NCBI RefSeq assembly: GCF_016862455.1
Contig: NZ_BOMZ01000042.1
Coordinates: 1-64,000 of the forward strand
Source of the DNA: Actinoplanes utahensis
Lineage (GTDB): Bacteria > Actinomycetota > Actinomycetes > Mycobacteriales > Micromonosporaceae
DNA length: 64,000 nucleotides
Direction of reading: 5' to 3'
Part shown: piece by piece, positions 33,013 to 41,297 of the stretch
Layout: each line of letters starts with the position of its first letter
Numbering within the stretch: the stretch's first letter is position 1
Program-made: the position numbers and the translations under genes
The notes under the pieces: model-generated
The model's input: only the letters and a program-made list of their open reading frames with translations
Databases searched by the model: none
What the model was told of the DNA's origin: nothing

Positions 33013-34122
33013 TTGAATCCCGTCCTGGTGCCCACCAACGACGTCAACAGCGAGCACGGCATCCTGGTGATGTGGTTCGCCGACGACGGCGCCGAGGTGG
33101 AGAAGGATGAGCTCCTCGCCGAGGTGGAGACGAGCAAGGCGGTCCTCGAGGTGGTCGCCCCGGCCGCCGGGGTGCTGCTGCACACGGCGGCCAAGGGCGC
33201 CGAGGTGCCGTTGAAGGAGCCGATCGCGTTCCTCTTCGACGACATCGCGGCCCGCGACGCCCATCTAGCCGCCGAGCAGGCGAAAGCGGCCGCCGCTCCG
33301 GCCGGGGGTCCGCGCGCCACGGTCAAGGCCGTGCAGCGGGCCAAGGAACTGGGGGTCGACCTGGCCACGCTGAGGCTGGACCGGTTGATCACGGTCAAGG
33401 ACGTCGAATCCGTTCAGCCCGTCGCGGAGATACCGGACGATCTGCCCGAACCGCTGGCCGGCGCGCCCGGCCGACAGCGGATCCTGATCATCGGGGCGGC
33501 GCTCGGCGCGACCCAGGTGCTCGACATCCTGGCCGGCAGCATCACCCAGCAGGCGGTGGCGATCGTCGACGACGACACGTCCCGCTGGGGCGCCGACGTG
33601 CACGGCGTTCCGGTGGTCGGCGGCACCGGCCGGCTCACCGAACTGTTCGCGGCGGGCGCCTTCGACGCGGCGATCATCGCGATCGGGAAGTCGCCCGCCG
33701 TCCGCGCGAGGTTCCGGGCGGCCTGCGCCGAGGCGGGCGTCCCGCTGGCCAACGCGATCGACCCGACCGCGAAGATCGCCACCGACGTGACGCTCGGGCA
33801 GGGCAACATCATCTGCGCGTTCTGCCACGTGGCGACCGGGGTGAAGGTCGGTGACAACAACTTCTTCTCGGCGTACAACTCGTTCGACCACCACAGCGTG
33901 ATCGGCGACGACAACGCCACCGGCCCGTCCGTCTACACCTCCGGCAAGGTCACCATCGGCAGCCGGACCCGGTTCGGCACCGGCATCGTGATCGAGCCGG
34001 ACGTGGTGATCGGCGACGACGTGGCGGTGGCGTCCGGCGCCGTGATCGTCAGCTCGGTCCCGGCCGAACACGTCGTCAAGACGAAGATCGTGACGACCAC
34101 GGTCGTGCCGCTGCGCCGTTAG
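33013..34122 (+). CDS. lipoyl-domain / E3-binding-like / PglD-type acyltransferase fusion
   Basis: This 369-residue protein has an unusual domain order. Residues 1-78 form a lipoyl domain with lysine 42 in VETSKAVLEV as the expected lipoylation site. Residues about 98-134 (VKAVQRAKELGVDLATLRLDRLITVKDVES) look like the peripheral-subunit-binding domain of E2 proteins. Residues about 153-369 are not an acyl-CoA transferase but a PglD/NeuD-type sugar acyltransferase. That part has a Rossmann-like start RILIIGAALGATQVLDIL, then hexapeptide repeats AKIATDVTLGQGNIICAF and GVKVGDNNFFSAYNSFDHHSVIGDD, with a His-His pair where PglD has its catalytic base. The TTG at 33013 has GAGGAG upstream. I infer that acyl groups from the E1 pair are moved to an amino sugar by this protein, perhaps without free CoA. 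Confidence 0.85.
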   Translation: MNPVLVPTNDVNSEHGILVMWFADDGAEVEKDELLAEVETSKAVLEVVAPAAGVLLHTAAKGAEVPLKEPIAFLFDDIAARDAHLAAEQAKAAAAPAGGPRATVKAVQRAKELGVDLATLRLDRLITVKDVESVQPVAEIPDDLPEPLAGAPGRQRILIIGAALGATQVLDILAGSITQQAVAIVDDDTSRWGADVHGVPVVGGTGRLTELFAAGAFDAAIIAIGKSPAVRARFRAACAEAGVPLANAIDPTAKIATDVTLGQGNIICAFCHVATGVKVGDNNFFSAYNSFDHHSVIGDDNATGPSVYTSGKVTIGSRTRFGTGIVIEPDVVIGDDVAVASGAVIVSSVPAEHVVKTKIVTTTVVPLRR

Positions 34123-34126
34123 AGAT

Positions 34127-34184
34127 CCGGCTGGTCGTCAGTGCTGTCTCGGCGACGCTGAGACAGCACTGACGCCCAGCCCGG
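34127..34184. repeat. 57-nt family palindrome, copy 3 (58 nt, terminator-like)
   Basis: The outer arms CCGGCTGGTCGTCAGTGCTG and its partner pair except for one mismatch and one extra C near the 3' base. It begins 5 nt after the stop of the lipoyl-acyltransferase gene and faces the convergent lipase gene, whose stop is 50 nt away. Confidence 0.8.
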
Positions 34185-34186
34185 TT

Positions 34187-34270
34187 TCAGCAGTCGGCGG
34201 CGGCGGACCGACCGGCCAGCGGGTGCCGCGGTGTCAGCAGTCGGCGGAGGCGGGGCGGCCGGCCAGGCGG
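34187..34270. repeat. imperfect direct repeat at the lipase 3' end
   Basis: About 37 bases from 34187 (starting TCAGCAGTCGGCGG) recur from 34234, roughly 31 of 37 identical, 47 nt apart. The second copy is the true 3' end of the lipase gene (coding AGRPASADC-stop); the first is a downstream duplicate in another frame (AGRSAAADC-stop). Confidence 0.6.
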
Positions 34271-35535
34271 TCGCGCAGCCAGTCGACGGCGGCGCCCTGG
34301 TCGGACAGCAGCGGGCCGAAGTGGTTGAGCAGCGGGCTGCCGGTCTTCGGCAGGCTCACCGGGGCGTAGACCACGTGGCCGCCGAGGCCGCACCAGTCCG
34401 TGGCGAGGGCGCGAGCCTGGGCGTGCGGCACCAGATCGTCGTTGACGCCGGTGGCGACGCGGACCACGCCCGCCGGCTTCCGCGTGCCGATGGTCTGCGC
34501 GTCGAGGAACGCCCGGAAGCGCGGCTCGGCCTCGACGAGGCTCGCCAGGGGCTGTCCGCTGGTGGTCCAGCCGGTGCTGCGCTTGTTCGCGTACCCGAAG
34601 ATCGCGTCGCCGACGCACGCCGTGGACAGGTCGGCGAGGGCGGCCTTGCCGGCGGCGCTGAGATAGCGTTCGGCCAGCGGCCGCAGCTCCGGGTCGGATT
34701 GGAAGAACCCGTTGACCGACCAGCCGAGCGCGCCGACCAGTTCACTGCCGTCGATGGCGGCCATCACCTCGGTCAGGTCGGCGGGCGGGGCCCCGGCGTA
34801 GGTCGCGGTCAGCCGGACGTCCGGCGCGTAGGACGGCTGCAGTTCGGCGGCCGCCGCGACCGCGCCACCACCCTGGCTGTAACCGTAGAAGCCGACGGCC
34901 GACGACGCGGTGATCGACTTCTTCGGCAGAGCGAGAGCCGCCCGGGCCGCGTCCAGGACGGCGTGGCCCCCGTCGACCCGGTTGACGTAGGTGTGCAGCC
35001 GGTCGGTGGTGCCGAGCCCCGGGTAGTCGGTCTGGACGACGGCGATGCCGCGGGCCAGCAGCCGGTAGATGGCCAGGACCTCGTAGCCGATCGACACCGT
35101 GGTCTGGTTCTTCTCCAGGCCGACGATCAGGCCGCGCTGCAGGGCGAGGGAGGTGGAGCACTGGTCGCCCTGGCCCATGGTGCCGGGCGCGAGCACGACC
35201 AGCGGCCGTGGTCCCGGCCCCCACCAGCGGGCGGCCGGTTCGAGGTAGGCGCCGGTCACCGCGACGGGGCCGCCGTTGGAGTCGGTGGACTTGTACATGA
35301 TCCGGGTGGCGGTGGCCGGCAGGGTGCCGGTGATGCCCGGCAGGGACAGCGCCAGCGGGAGGCGTTCGGTGCGGATCAGCGTGCCGTTCGCGTCCGGGAG
35401 GGCGGCGGGCGGCGTGTAGAAGGCGGGGATGGTGACGCCACGGGACGTGGCGGCCTGTGCGGGCTGCGGGCCGAGGGTGACGCCCGCGAGGGCGGCGGCG
35501 AGCAGCACGGCAGGGATACGGGTACGAAGCGGCAT
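34234..35535 (-). CDS. secreted lipase family protein (LIP/PF03583-type)
   Basis: This 433-residue alpha/beta-hydrolase is exported by a signal peptide at about 1-28 (ends QPAQA-A). The nucleophile elbow GFYGYSQGGGAVAAAA provides the catalytic serine. VVLAPGTMGQGDQCS and VQTDYPGLGTTDRLHTY are typical of secretory lipases. The acid and His are expected in GVNDDLVPHAQA and LLNHFG. The ATG at 35535 has GGAGG upstream. It is monocistronic, between the amino-sugar and polysaccharide blocks, and its 3' end is partly duplicated. It may release fatty acids from triglycerides or act as an esterase. Confidence 0.9.
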   Translation of the reverse strand: MPLRTRIPAVLLAAALAGVTLGPQPAQAATSRGVTIPAFYTPPAALPDANGTLIRTERLPLALSLPGITGTLPATATRIMYKSTDSNGGPVAVTGAYLEPAARWWGPGPRPLVVLAPGTMGQGDQCSTSLALQRGLIVGLEKNQTTVSIGYEVLAIYRLLARGIAVVQTDYPGLGTTDRLHTYVNRVDGGHAVLDAARAALALPKKSITASSAVGFYGYSQGGGAVAAAAELQPSYAPDVRLTATYAGAPPADLTEVMAAIDGSELVGALGWSVNGFFQSDPELRPLAERYLSAAGKAALADLSTACVGDAIFGYANKRSTGWTTSGQPLASLVEAEPRFRAFLDAQTIGTRKPAGVVRVATGVNDDLVPHAQARALATDWCGLGGHVVYAPVSLPKTGSPLLNHFGPLLSDQGAAVDWLRDRLAGRPASADC

Positions 35536-35623
35536 GTCCAGCCTCCGTAGGCTCAGCTCAGAGTCACCGGAAGGTAACGAAGCGAACCGAGACATTCCAG
35601 AGGCCGGAGTTCTCACTACTTCT

Positions 35624-35680
35624 CCGGCTGGCCCTCAGTGCTGTGTCAGCGGTGCCGAGGCAGCACTGAGGGCCAGCCGG
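35624..35680. repeat. 57-nt family palindrome, copy 4 (terminator-like)
   Basis: Arms 35624-35643 and 35661-35680 are exact 20-bp complements around a 17-nt loop. It lies 13 nt downstream of the stop of the minus-strand glycosyltransferase gene at 35694 and upstream of the lipase gene. Confidence 0.85.
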
Positions 35681-35693
35681 ATCACGACCGCGA

Positions 35694-36725
35694 TCAGATG
35701 CCGCGGCGGCGCCAGGACTGCCACCAGAGCCACTCACGGCCCTTGGCCGCGACGGCCGACAGGACCAGAGGCTGGAGGTACGGCATGGTCCGCGCGCCGA
35801 CCCTCCGGCGCACCGACAGCGCCCGGTACTCCGTCAGCCTCCGGTAGTCCGGCCAGACCTCCGCCGCGAACGCCTCCAGCTCGTCGACCGGCACGATCGC
35901 CGTCTTGCCGCGGTCGTAGGCGCGGAACGCCCGGCGCAGCGCGAACCGGGCCAGCCGCTGGTGCACCATCGCGTCCAGGCGGTCCGCGTCGGGCAGCAGG
36001 TGCCGGCACTTGGTCAGCACCGACTCGTACGCGATCTTCCGTTCCCGCAGGTCGTCGATCGCCCCCGCGTCGGCGTGCATGTTCTTCGCGTGCAGCCGGT
36101 AGTACGCCTGGTCGGCCCGCACGTAGCCGACGTCGGCGTGCGAGGCGAGCCGCATCCACATCTCGATGTCGGCGGCGTGCGGGAGGTTCGGGTCGTACCC
36201 GCCGACCTGCTGTTGCAGTTTGGTCCGCACCACCACCTCGGGCGAGGTGATGCAGCCGGTGCCCTCCCGGAACCGCCGCTCCAGCCACCAGTGGCCGTTG
36301 TAGACGGTGCTCCGGCCGCTGTCCCTGGCCGGCGGCGGCGGGCCGGGGTGCTGGAAGTGCACCGGGTGGCCGTAGGCGAAGCCGACGTTCGGGTTGGCGT
36401 CGAGCAGCGCCACCGCCCGGGTCAGCGCGCCCGGGGTCAGCAGGTCGTCGGCGGAGAGCAGCACGGTGTAGTCACCGTCGGCCCATTCCAGGAGACCTTC
36501 GTTGTACGTGGCGATGTGCCGCTTGTTCTCGGCGTGCACCAGGACCTCGACGCGTGGGTCGGCCTCGGCGATGGCCCGCGCCTTGTCCGCCGAGTCGTCC
36601 GGCGACGCGTCATCGATGATCAGCACCCGGACATCGACGCCCGGGTTGTCGAGCACGCTGTCCACGCACGCGCGCAGGTAATCGCCGTACTTGTAGCACG
36701 GGATCACGACGCTGACCGAACTCAC
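35694..36725 (-). CDS. glycosyltransferase family 2
   Basis: This 343-residue GT-A inverting glycosyltransferase begins SSVSVVIPCYKYGDYLRACVDSVL. It has LIIDDASPDDS, the DXD-like metal site LLSADD near residue 95, and the acceptor-side HAADIEMWMRLA with a candidate base. The C-terminal third is helical and basic. The GTG at 36725 has GGGGAG 6 nt upstream. It is probably a separate transcription unit, since hairpins lie on both sides. It should add one sugar to the exopolysaccharide repeat unit on its lipid carrier; the sugar is unknown. Confidence 0.9.
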   Translation of the reverse strand: MSSVSVVIPCYKYGDYLRACVDSVLDNPGVDVRVLIIDDASPDDSADKARAIAEADPRVEVLVHAENKRHIATYNEGLLEWADGDYTVLLSADDLLTPGALTRAVALLDANPNVGFAYGHPVHFQHPGPPPPARDSGRSTVYNGHWWLERRFREGTGCITSPEVVVRTKLQQQVGGYDPNLPHAADIEMWMRLASHADVGYVRADQAYYRLHAKNMHADAGAIDDLRERKIAYESVLTKCRHLLPDADRLDAMVHQRLARFALRRAFRAYDRGKTAIVPVDELEAFAAEVWPDYRRLTEYRALSVRRRVGARTMPYLQPLVLSAVAAKGREWLWWQSWRRRGI

Positions 36726-36754
36726 CTTGTTCTCCCCAGGTAGGAAATGGCGGA

Positions 36755-36775
36755 CCCGGCGCCGGTGGCGCCGGG
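36755..36775 (-). terminator. hairpin after DUF4082 protein gene
   Basis: CCCGGCGCC (36755-36763) and GGCGCCGGG (36767-36775) pair around a 3-nt loop, 9 nt downstream of the minus-strand stop at 36785. One mismatch separates this stem from two further pairs. Confidence 0.7.
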
Positions 36776-36784
36776 CCCGTCGAT

Positions 36785-39700
36785 TCACGATGCGGTCGGC
36801 GAGAAGATCGCGTCGACCCAGTAGTTGGCGGCGTTGTAGCTCGACGTCGGGAACACCCGGCTGGTGCTCGCCTTGAAGAGCCCGTTCCGCGCGCCGACCA
36901 TGTCGGCGGTCGCGGTCAGCGGGTACGACGACCGCGCAGTGGTGAAGTACGCGCCGCTGTACGAGTAGAAGCCCACCTCGGTGTGGTACGACACCACGTA
37001 CGGCACGTTCGCGTCGATCGGCACCGGGCCGGCGAACTGCAGCGTCTGCCAGCCGCTCGCGGTCTCGTTGACGAACGTGCCGGTCGCCAGCTCCTGGCCG
37101 CCGGCTGTCCACAGCGTGCCGGTGTGCGTGCCGGTGTTGCGGTCGCCCTTGTAGAAGCGGACCCCGGTCACGTAACCGTCGATCGCCGACACGAACCGCA
37201 TGCCGAGCTCCAGCGAGCCGGCCTCACTGGCGCTCTCCACCGCCGGGGTGGAGGCCGGGCTGAACACCGTGCACGGGCAACTGACCCCGGACCCGGTGGT
37301 GAACTGCCAGGTGAGCGCGTTCGGCATGGTGTTGCCCCACAGGTCGGCGGCCTTCACCGACGCGGTGAACACGGTGTTCGCCGCCAGCGCGGTGTCCGGC
37401 CGCAGGGTGGCCTTGCGGGTGGTGTCGTCGTAGGAGACCTTCGCGGCGACCGCGGCGCCACCGGCCGTGAGGGTGAACTCCAGCGTCTCCGGGTTGATGT
37501 CGTGGTCGAAGGTCGCGGTGACGGCGGTGTTGCGGGCGACGCCCGCGTCCCCGGCCGCCGGGGTGCGCACGGTGACCACCGGAGGCGTGGTGCCCGCGGT
37601 CGCGGTCTCCACGATCGCGTCCACCCAGTAGTTGGTGTTTCCCCAGCTCAGGTTGGGGAACCCGCCGCCGGTGCCGTACTTGTAGACGCCGTTCGGCCCG
37701 GCGACCCCGGACTGCAGCTGCTTCACGATGCCGTCGCCGGCGCCCTTGTTGCTGAAGTAGCCGCTGCTGTACGAGTAGTGCCCGGTCGGCGTGTAGTACG
37801 ACACGATGTACGGGGTGTTCGCGGCGATCGACACCGCTTTGGCGAAGTTCAGCGTCTGCCAGCCGCTGGCCGTCTCGTTGCTGAACGTCCCGGACGCCAG
37901 CAGCTTGCCACTGGTGGTCCAGAGCTTGCCGAGGTGCGTGCCGGTGTTCGCGGCCGACTTGTAGAACCGCACGCCGGTGACCTGCGCCGGCACCCCGACC
38001 TGGAACTTCACGCCCAGTTCGTTGGCGTTGCCGTCGAAGGAGTCCACCTTCTCCGGCACGTCCGTCGTCTTGTACGTGGTGCACGGGCACTGCTGCGGCC
38101 CGACGGTCACGTTCACCGTGCGGAGCGCCCCGAAGTTGAGGCTGTCGTCGATGCCGCGGACCAGGATCTGGGCCGGTCCCTCGACGATCGGTGTCCAGGT
38201 GTACTGCCAGGTCGCCAGCCCGTCCGCGGCCCGCCAGGTGGTGCCACCGTCGGTGGAGACCTCCACCCGGGCGAGTTGCCCGGACGCGTCGGCCGCGGTG
38301 CCGGTCACGGTGATCGGCGACAGCTTCGGCACGGTCGTGCCGGCCGCCGGGGCGGTGACGGTGCTGACCGGGCCGACCGTGTCGGTCGACTTGGTGGGCG
38401 TCTTCAGGAGGCTCTGCAGCGTCCTCGGCTGCACGCCCATGTCGGCGAAGAGGTTGGCGGTGGCCTGCTGCATCCGCAGGTCCTCGGAGGTGGCCGGGCC
38501 GGTGTGCTGGGCGCTCAGGCCCCACGACCACTGCACCGTGCCGGAGCCGAAGACCAGGGCGCCGGAGCTCTGGTCGCGGTACATCACCACGTTGTGGGTG
38601 GCGACGCCGTTGCCGTAGTTGTTGCCCTCGTCGAGCAGCAGGGTGCCGTCGGTGATCTGCAGGGTGGTGGAGGAGAACCGGACCATGCCCGGCGGCCGGG
38701 CCGCGTTCTCGATGTCGGAGTCCCACTCGTAACCGAGGGTGCCGGCCGGGAAGGTCGCCACCTCGCCGCTGTTGAGGTTCCGGATCGTGGTGTCGCGCCA
38801 CAACCGCAGGTTCTTGAACTCGGCCGAGACGGTCATCGCGTCGAACCGGTAGCCGTTGACCGTGAAGAGGGTGCCGGTGATCTTGTTCTGCGGCTGGTTG
38901 CCGCCGGTGCCGGCGCCGGCCGGGTCGATCCAGGTGCCGGTCCACTGGCCGCTCGGGTCGGCGACGCCGTTCGGCGGCGTCATCTTCATCTTGGTCATCT
39001 TGTAGCAGACCAGGGTGCGGTTGGCGCCGCCGCTGGTGGCGATGGACGGCTCCAGCCGGGTCCGCCAGAACGCCTCGTTGCCGCTGAAGAACGCCAGGTT
39101 CGTCCCGGACTCGCGGGCCGCCTCGACGTTGTTCCAGAGGTTCTGGTCCCAGTACTCGTCGTGGCCCGACGAGAGGTAGACCTTGTGCTGGGGCAGCAGC
39201 GACGGCTTGGTCGACACGTCGATGTTGGAGGCGTAACTGACGTCGTAGCCGTTGCGCTCCAGCCAGGAGATCATCGGGTACTCGCTGGACAGGATGGCGT
39301 TGTCGCCGGCGATCCGCATCGGCCGGTTGTAACTGACCTTGTACGCGCGGCCGTCCGGGGCCGGGCCGCCGCCCTCGTACATGTTCTGGCCGCCCCACTT
39401 GTTGTAGGCCTGCCAGGTCTGGTCCGAGGTCTGCACCAGGATGTCGGAGTCGCTGTCGTCGTCGGCCACGACGAACGGGTACGGCATGTAGCCGGCGCCG
39501 CCGCCCTGGTCGAGCATGGCCAGGTAGACGCCGGAGACCGCGTCGGCCGGCACCTGCCAGCTGACGTTGGTGGTCCAGTTGCCGCAGTCGACCAGGCCCA
39601 CGGCCGGGTCCTTGAGGCACTCGTCCTGCACCTTGGCCGGGAACTCGGCCGTCGGCGAGGTCGGCATCCGGCGCGCGCCGGCGCCGTTGTAGTAGCCGAG

Positions 39701-39979
39701 TCGCAGGAAGCTGACCGTGAACGCGGTCGGCGAGTTCACCTTCATCTGCAGCGTCTCGCCGGGCTGCACGCTGACCTTGGTGGTGAATCCCTCGATGTCA
39801 CCCCAGGAGCTGTCACCCCACCAGTCCTCGAGGGGCGTGCCCGGCTTGGAGTTCTCGCAGACGATCGGGTTGGAGTTCGCGCCGCAGGGGTCCTCGGCCG
39901 CGAGGACCGCCGCCGGCGTCAGGATCGCGGCTGCGATGACCAGCGCGGATATTGCGCCTGATGCGAGCCTGTGTATCAC
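36785..39979 (-). CDS. large secreted protein: DMFase-beta-like domain, Ig-like domains and two DUF4082 domains
   Basis: This 1064-residue exported protein has a signal peptide at about 1-28. Residues about 45-520 resemble the N,N-dimethylformamidase beta-subunit-like domain (GYYNGAGARRMP, YKVSYNRPM, SSGHDEYWDQNLWNNVEAARESGTNLAFFSGNEAFWRTR, GYEWD). An Ig-like domain follows (VEVSTDGGTTWRAADG). Then come a DUF4082 copy (PCTTYKTTDVPEKVDSF to NYWVDAIVE), a second Ig-like Big_5 type domain (FDHDINPETLEFTL) and a second DUF4082 copy (PCTVFSPASTP to NYWVDAIFS). The two DUF4082 copies share NETASGWQTL. GTG 39979 is preceded by AAAAGAGAA. DUF4082 modules are common on secreted glycan-active proteins, so a carbohydrate substrate is likely; the enzymatic activity is uncertain. 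Confidence 0.88.
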   Translation of the reverse strand: MIHRLASGAISALVIAAAILTPAAVLAAEDPCGANSNPIVCENSKPGTPLEDWWGDSSWGDIEGFTTKVSVQPGETLQMKVNSPTAFTVSFLRLGYYNGAGARRMPTSPTAEFPAKVQDECLKDPAVGLVDCGNWTTNVSWQVPADAVSGVYLAMLDQGGGAGYMPYPFVVADDDSDSDILVQTSDQTWQAYNKWGGQNMYEGGGPAPDGRAYKVSYNRPMRIAGDNAILSSEYPMISWLERNGYDVSYASNIDVSTKPSLLPQHKVYLSSGHDEYWDQNLWNNVEAARESGTNLAFFSGNEAFWRTRLEPSIATSGGANRTLVCYKMTKMKMTPPNGVADPSGQWTGTWIDPAGAGTGGNQPQNKITGTLFTVNGYRFDAMTVSAEFKNLRLWRDTTIRNLNSGEVATFPAGTLGYEWDSDIENAARPPGMVRFSSTTLQITDGTLLLDEGNNYGNGVATHNVVMYRDQSSGALVFGSGTVQWSWGLSAQHTGPATSEDLRMQQATANLFADMGVQPRTLQSLLKTPTKSTDTVGPVSTVTAPAAGTTVPKLSPITVTGTAADASGQLARVEVSTDGGTTWRAADGLATWQYTWTPIVEGPAQILVRGIDDSLNFGALRTVNVTVGPQQCPCTTYKTTDVPEKVDSFDGNANELGVKFQVGVPAQVTGVRFYKSAANTGTHLGKLWTTSGKLLASGTFSNETASGWQTLNFAKAVSIAANTPYIVSYYTPTGHYSYSSGYFSNKGAGDGIVKQLQSGVAGPNGVYKYGTGGGFPNLSWGNTNYWVDAIVETATAGTTPPVVTVRTPAAGDAGVARNTAVTATFDHDINPETLEFTLTAGGAAVAAKVSYDDTTRKATLRPDTALAANTVFTASVKAADLWGNTMPNALTWQFTTGSGVSCPCTVFSPASTPAVESASEAGSLELGMRFVSAIDGYVTGVRFYKGDRNTGTHTGTLWTAGGQELATGTFVNETASGWQTLQFAGPVPIDANVPYVVSYHTEVGFYSYSGAYFTTARSSYPLTATADMVGARNGLFKASTSRVFPTSSYNAANYWVDAIFSPTAS

Positions 39980-40013
39980 TCGACTTCTCTTTTCATGGGA
40001 ATGGTGATATCGA

Positions 40014-40040
40014 CCGGCAGGGCGCTGCGGGCCCTGCCGG
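40014..40040 (-). terminator. hairpin ending the Wzx/Wzy operon
   Basis: CCGGCAGGGC (40014-40023) pairs exactly with GCCCTGCCGG (40031-40040) around a 7-nt loop. It lies 33 nt downstream of the stop at 40074, the last gene of the minus-strand operon that starts at 45905. Confidence 0.65.
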
Positions 40041-40073
40041 CCGTGCGGGGTCAGGTGAGACCGGCGGTCGGTG

Positions 40074-41297
40074 TTACCGCGCCGGTTTCGGCACCTGCTT
40101 CGTGGTTGGTACGCCGTCGATCGTTCCGACGACATTGTTCGACCACTCCCCATAAGTGGTGGAACAGTTGCTGTCGCAGCCGCCGGCCGCGTCCCAGTGG
40201 GTCGGGCCGAAGACGTTGTCGGTGATCTTCAAGTCGACGCCGGTCTGGGCGTACAGCCCGTAGGCGCCGAGGGATATGAAACTGTCGCGCACCGAGTAAC
40301 CGCGCAACTGGGACCCGTCGACCTGCTGCGTGAACAGGACGGCGGTGATCGCCTTCCAGTAGTTCGCCACCGGCTTGCCGGTGTACGCGTCGATACCGGG
40401 TTCGAGACGGCTGTTCTCGATGGTGACCGGGCCACTTCCGCCGTACGGGAACACACCTCCGGTGTGCGCCTGCCCGGGGTCGCTCAGGTTGGCGATGTAG
40501 TTGTCGTGCAGCCAGCTGTTGCGGATGGTGGTGCGTGCCCCGCACAGGCACATGCCGCCGGTGTTCGCCACGTCCACCCGGTTGAGGGTGATGGTGCAGG
40601 TGGCGCAGTCGTTGATGGCGTGGTCGTTGAGCGGGACGCTCTTCTCACCCAGTCCGGCCGGCTCCGGCCGGATGGTGACGTTCGTCAGGTTCAGCTCCAG
40701 GCTGCCCTTGGCGTCGGAGTTCACCAGGATCGCCCGGTTCTGCGCGCCGGGCGGCGGCGCGATGATCGAGTTGGTGATGTTGACCTTGCCGTGGCAGCTG
40801 GTGCCGATGTAGATGAAGGCCCGGAAGTACATCCGGTCCAGGTTCACCGTGCCCTTGCAGTCGTAGAGATCCCATTCCAGGCTCTCCTTGTTGTGCGCCT
40901 GGACCAGCTTGTAGCCCGGGGGCACCGGCAGCCGGGCGTCGGACTGCTTGTAGCGCTTCACGCCCGGGGCGCCGACGGAGAACCGGGCCGGGTACCGCCC
41001 GCCGCCGGTCGCGTTGACCGGCAGCGCCTTCGTCCGAACGGGCGCGGCGGTGGGCTCGGCCGCGGGCCCGGGCGCCGACGGCACGGCGGAGCCGGGCACC
41101 GACGACGGCGGTGTCCGCCCGGGCGTCCCGCTGGGGGCGGCCGGCACCGAACTGCCGGGCGTCCCGGCGCCGGTGGCGGTCCCGGCGACCGGGTCCCCGC
41201 CCTCGTCGCGCAGCAGCACCACGGCCGTCAGCCCGGCCGCCAGCAGGACGGCCAGCCCGGCCGGAAGAAGGAAACGGCGCTTGCGGTCCGTCGTCAC
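40074..41297 (-). CDS. membrane-anchored parallel beta-helix protein
   Basis: This 407-residue type II membrane protein has a membrane helix at about residues 9-28, a Pro/Ala/Gly/Ser-rich stalk (30-90), and an extracellular right-handed beta-helix. The helix part shows stacked turns such as VNLDRMYFRAFIYIG, VNITNSIIAPP, LELNLTNVTIRPE and TIRNSWLHDNYI, with NDHAIND and GGMCLCGA carrying four cysteines. The fold is shared by pectate lyases, alginate epimerases and phage depolymerases. GTG 41297 overlaps the stop of the upstream glycosyltransferase, placing it in the polysaccharide operon. It may trim, epimerise or hold the polymer at the surface; catalytic residues are not evident. Confidence 0.85.
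   Translation of the reverse strand: MTTDRKRRFLLPAGLAVLLAAGLTAVVLLRDEGGDPVAGTATGAGTPGSSVPAAPSGTPGRTPPSSVPGSAVPSAPGPAAEPTAAPVRTKALPVNATGGGRYPARFSVGAPGVKRYKQSDARLPVPPGYKLVQAHNKESLEWDLYDCKGTVNLDRMYFRAFIYIGTSCHGKVNITNSIIAPPPGAQNRAILVNSDAKGSLELNLTNVTIRPEPAGLGEKSVPLNDHAINDCATCTITLNRVDVANTGGMCLCGARTTIRNSWLHDNYIANLSDPGQAHTGGVFPYGGSGPVTIENSRLEPGIDAYTGKPVANYWKAITAVLFTQQVDGSQLRGYSVRDSFISLGAYGLYAQTGVDLKITDNVFGPTHWDAAGGCDSNCSTTYGEWSNNVVGTIDGVPTTKQVPKPAR

Noticed and set aside
36983..39961. 992-codon open frame on the plus strand
   Set aside because: It is antisense to the DUF4082 protein gene, whose domains are recognisable; the plus-strand translation is rich in Arg, Val and Gly with no motif, a shadow typical of high-GC DNA.
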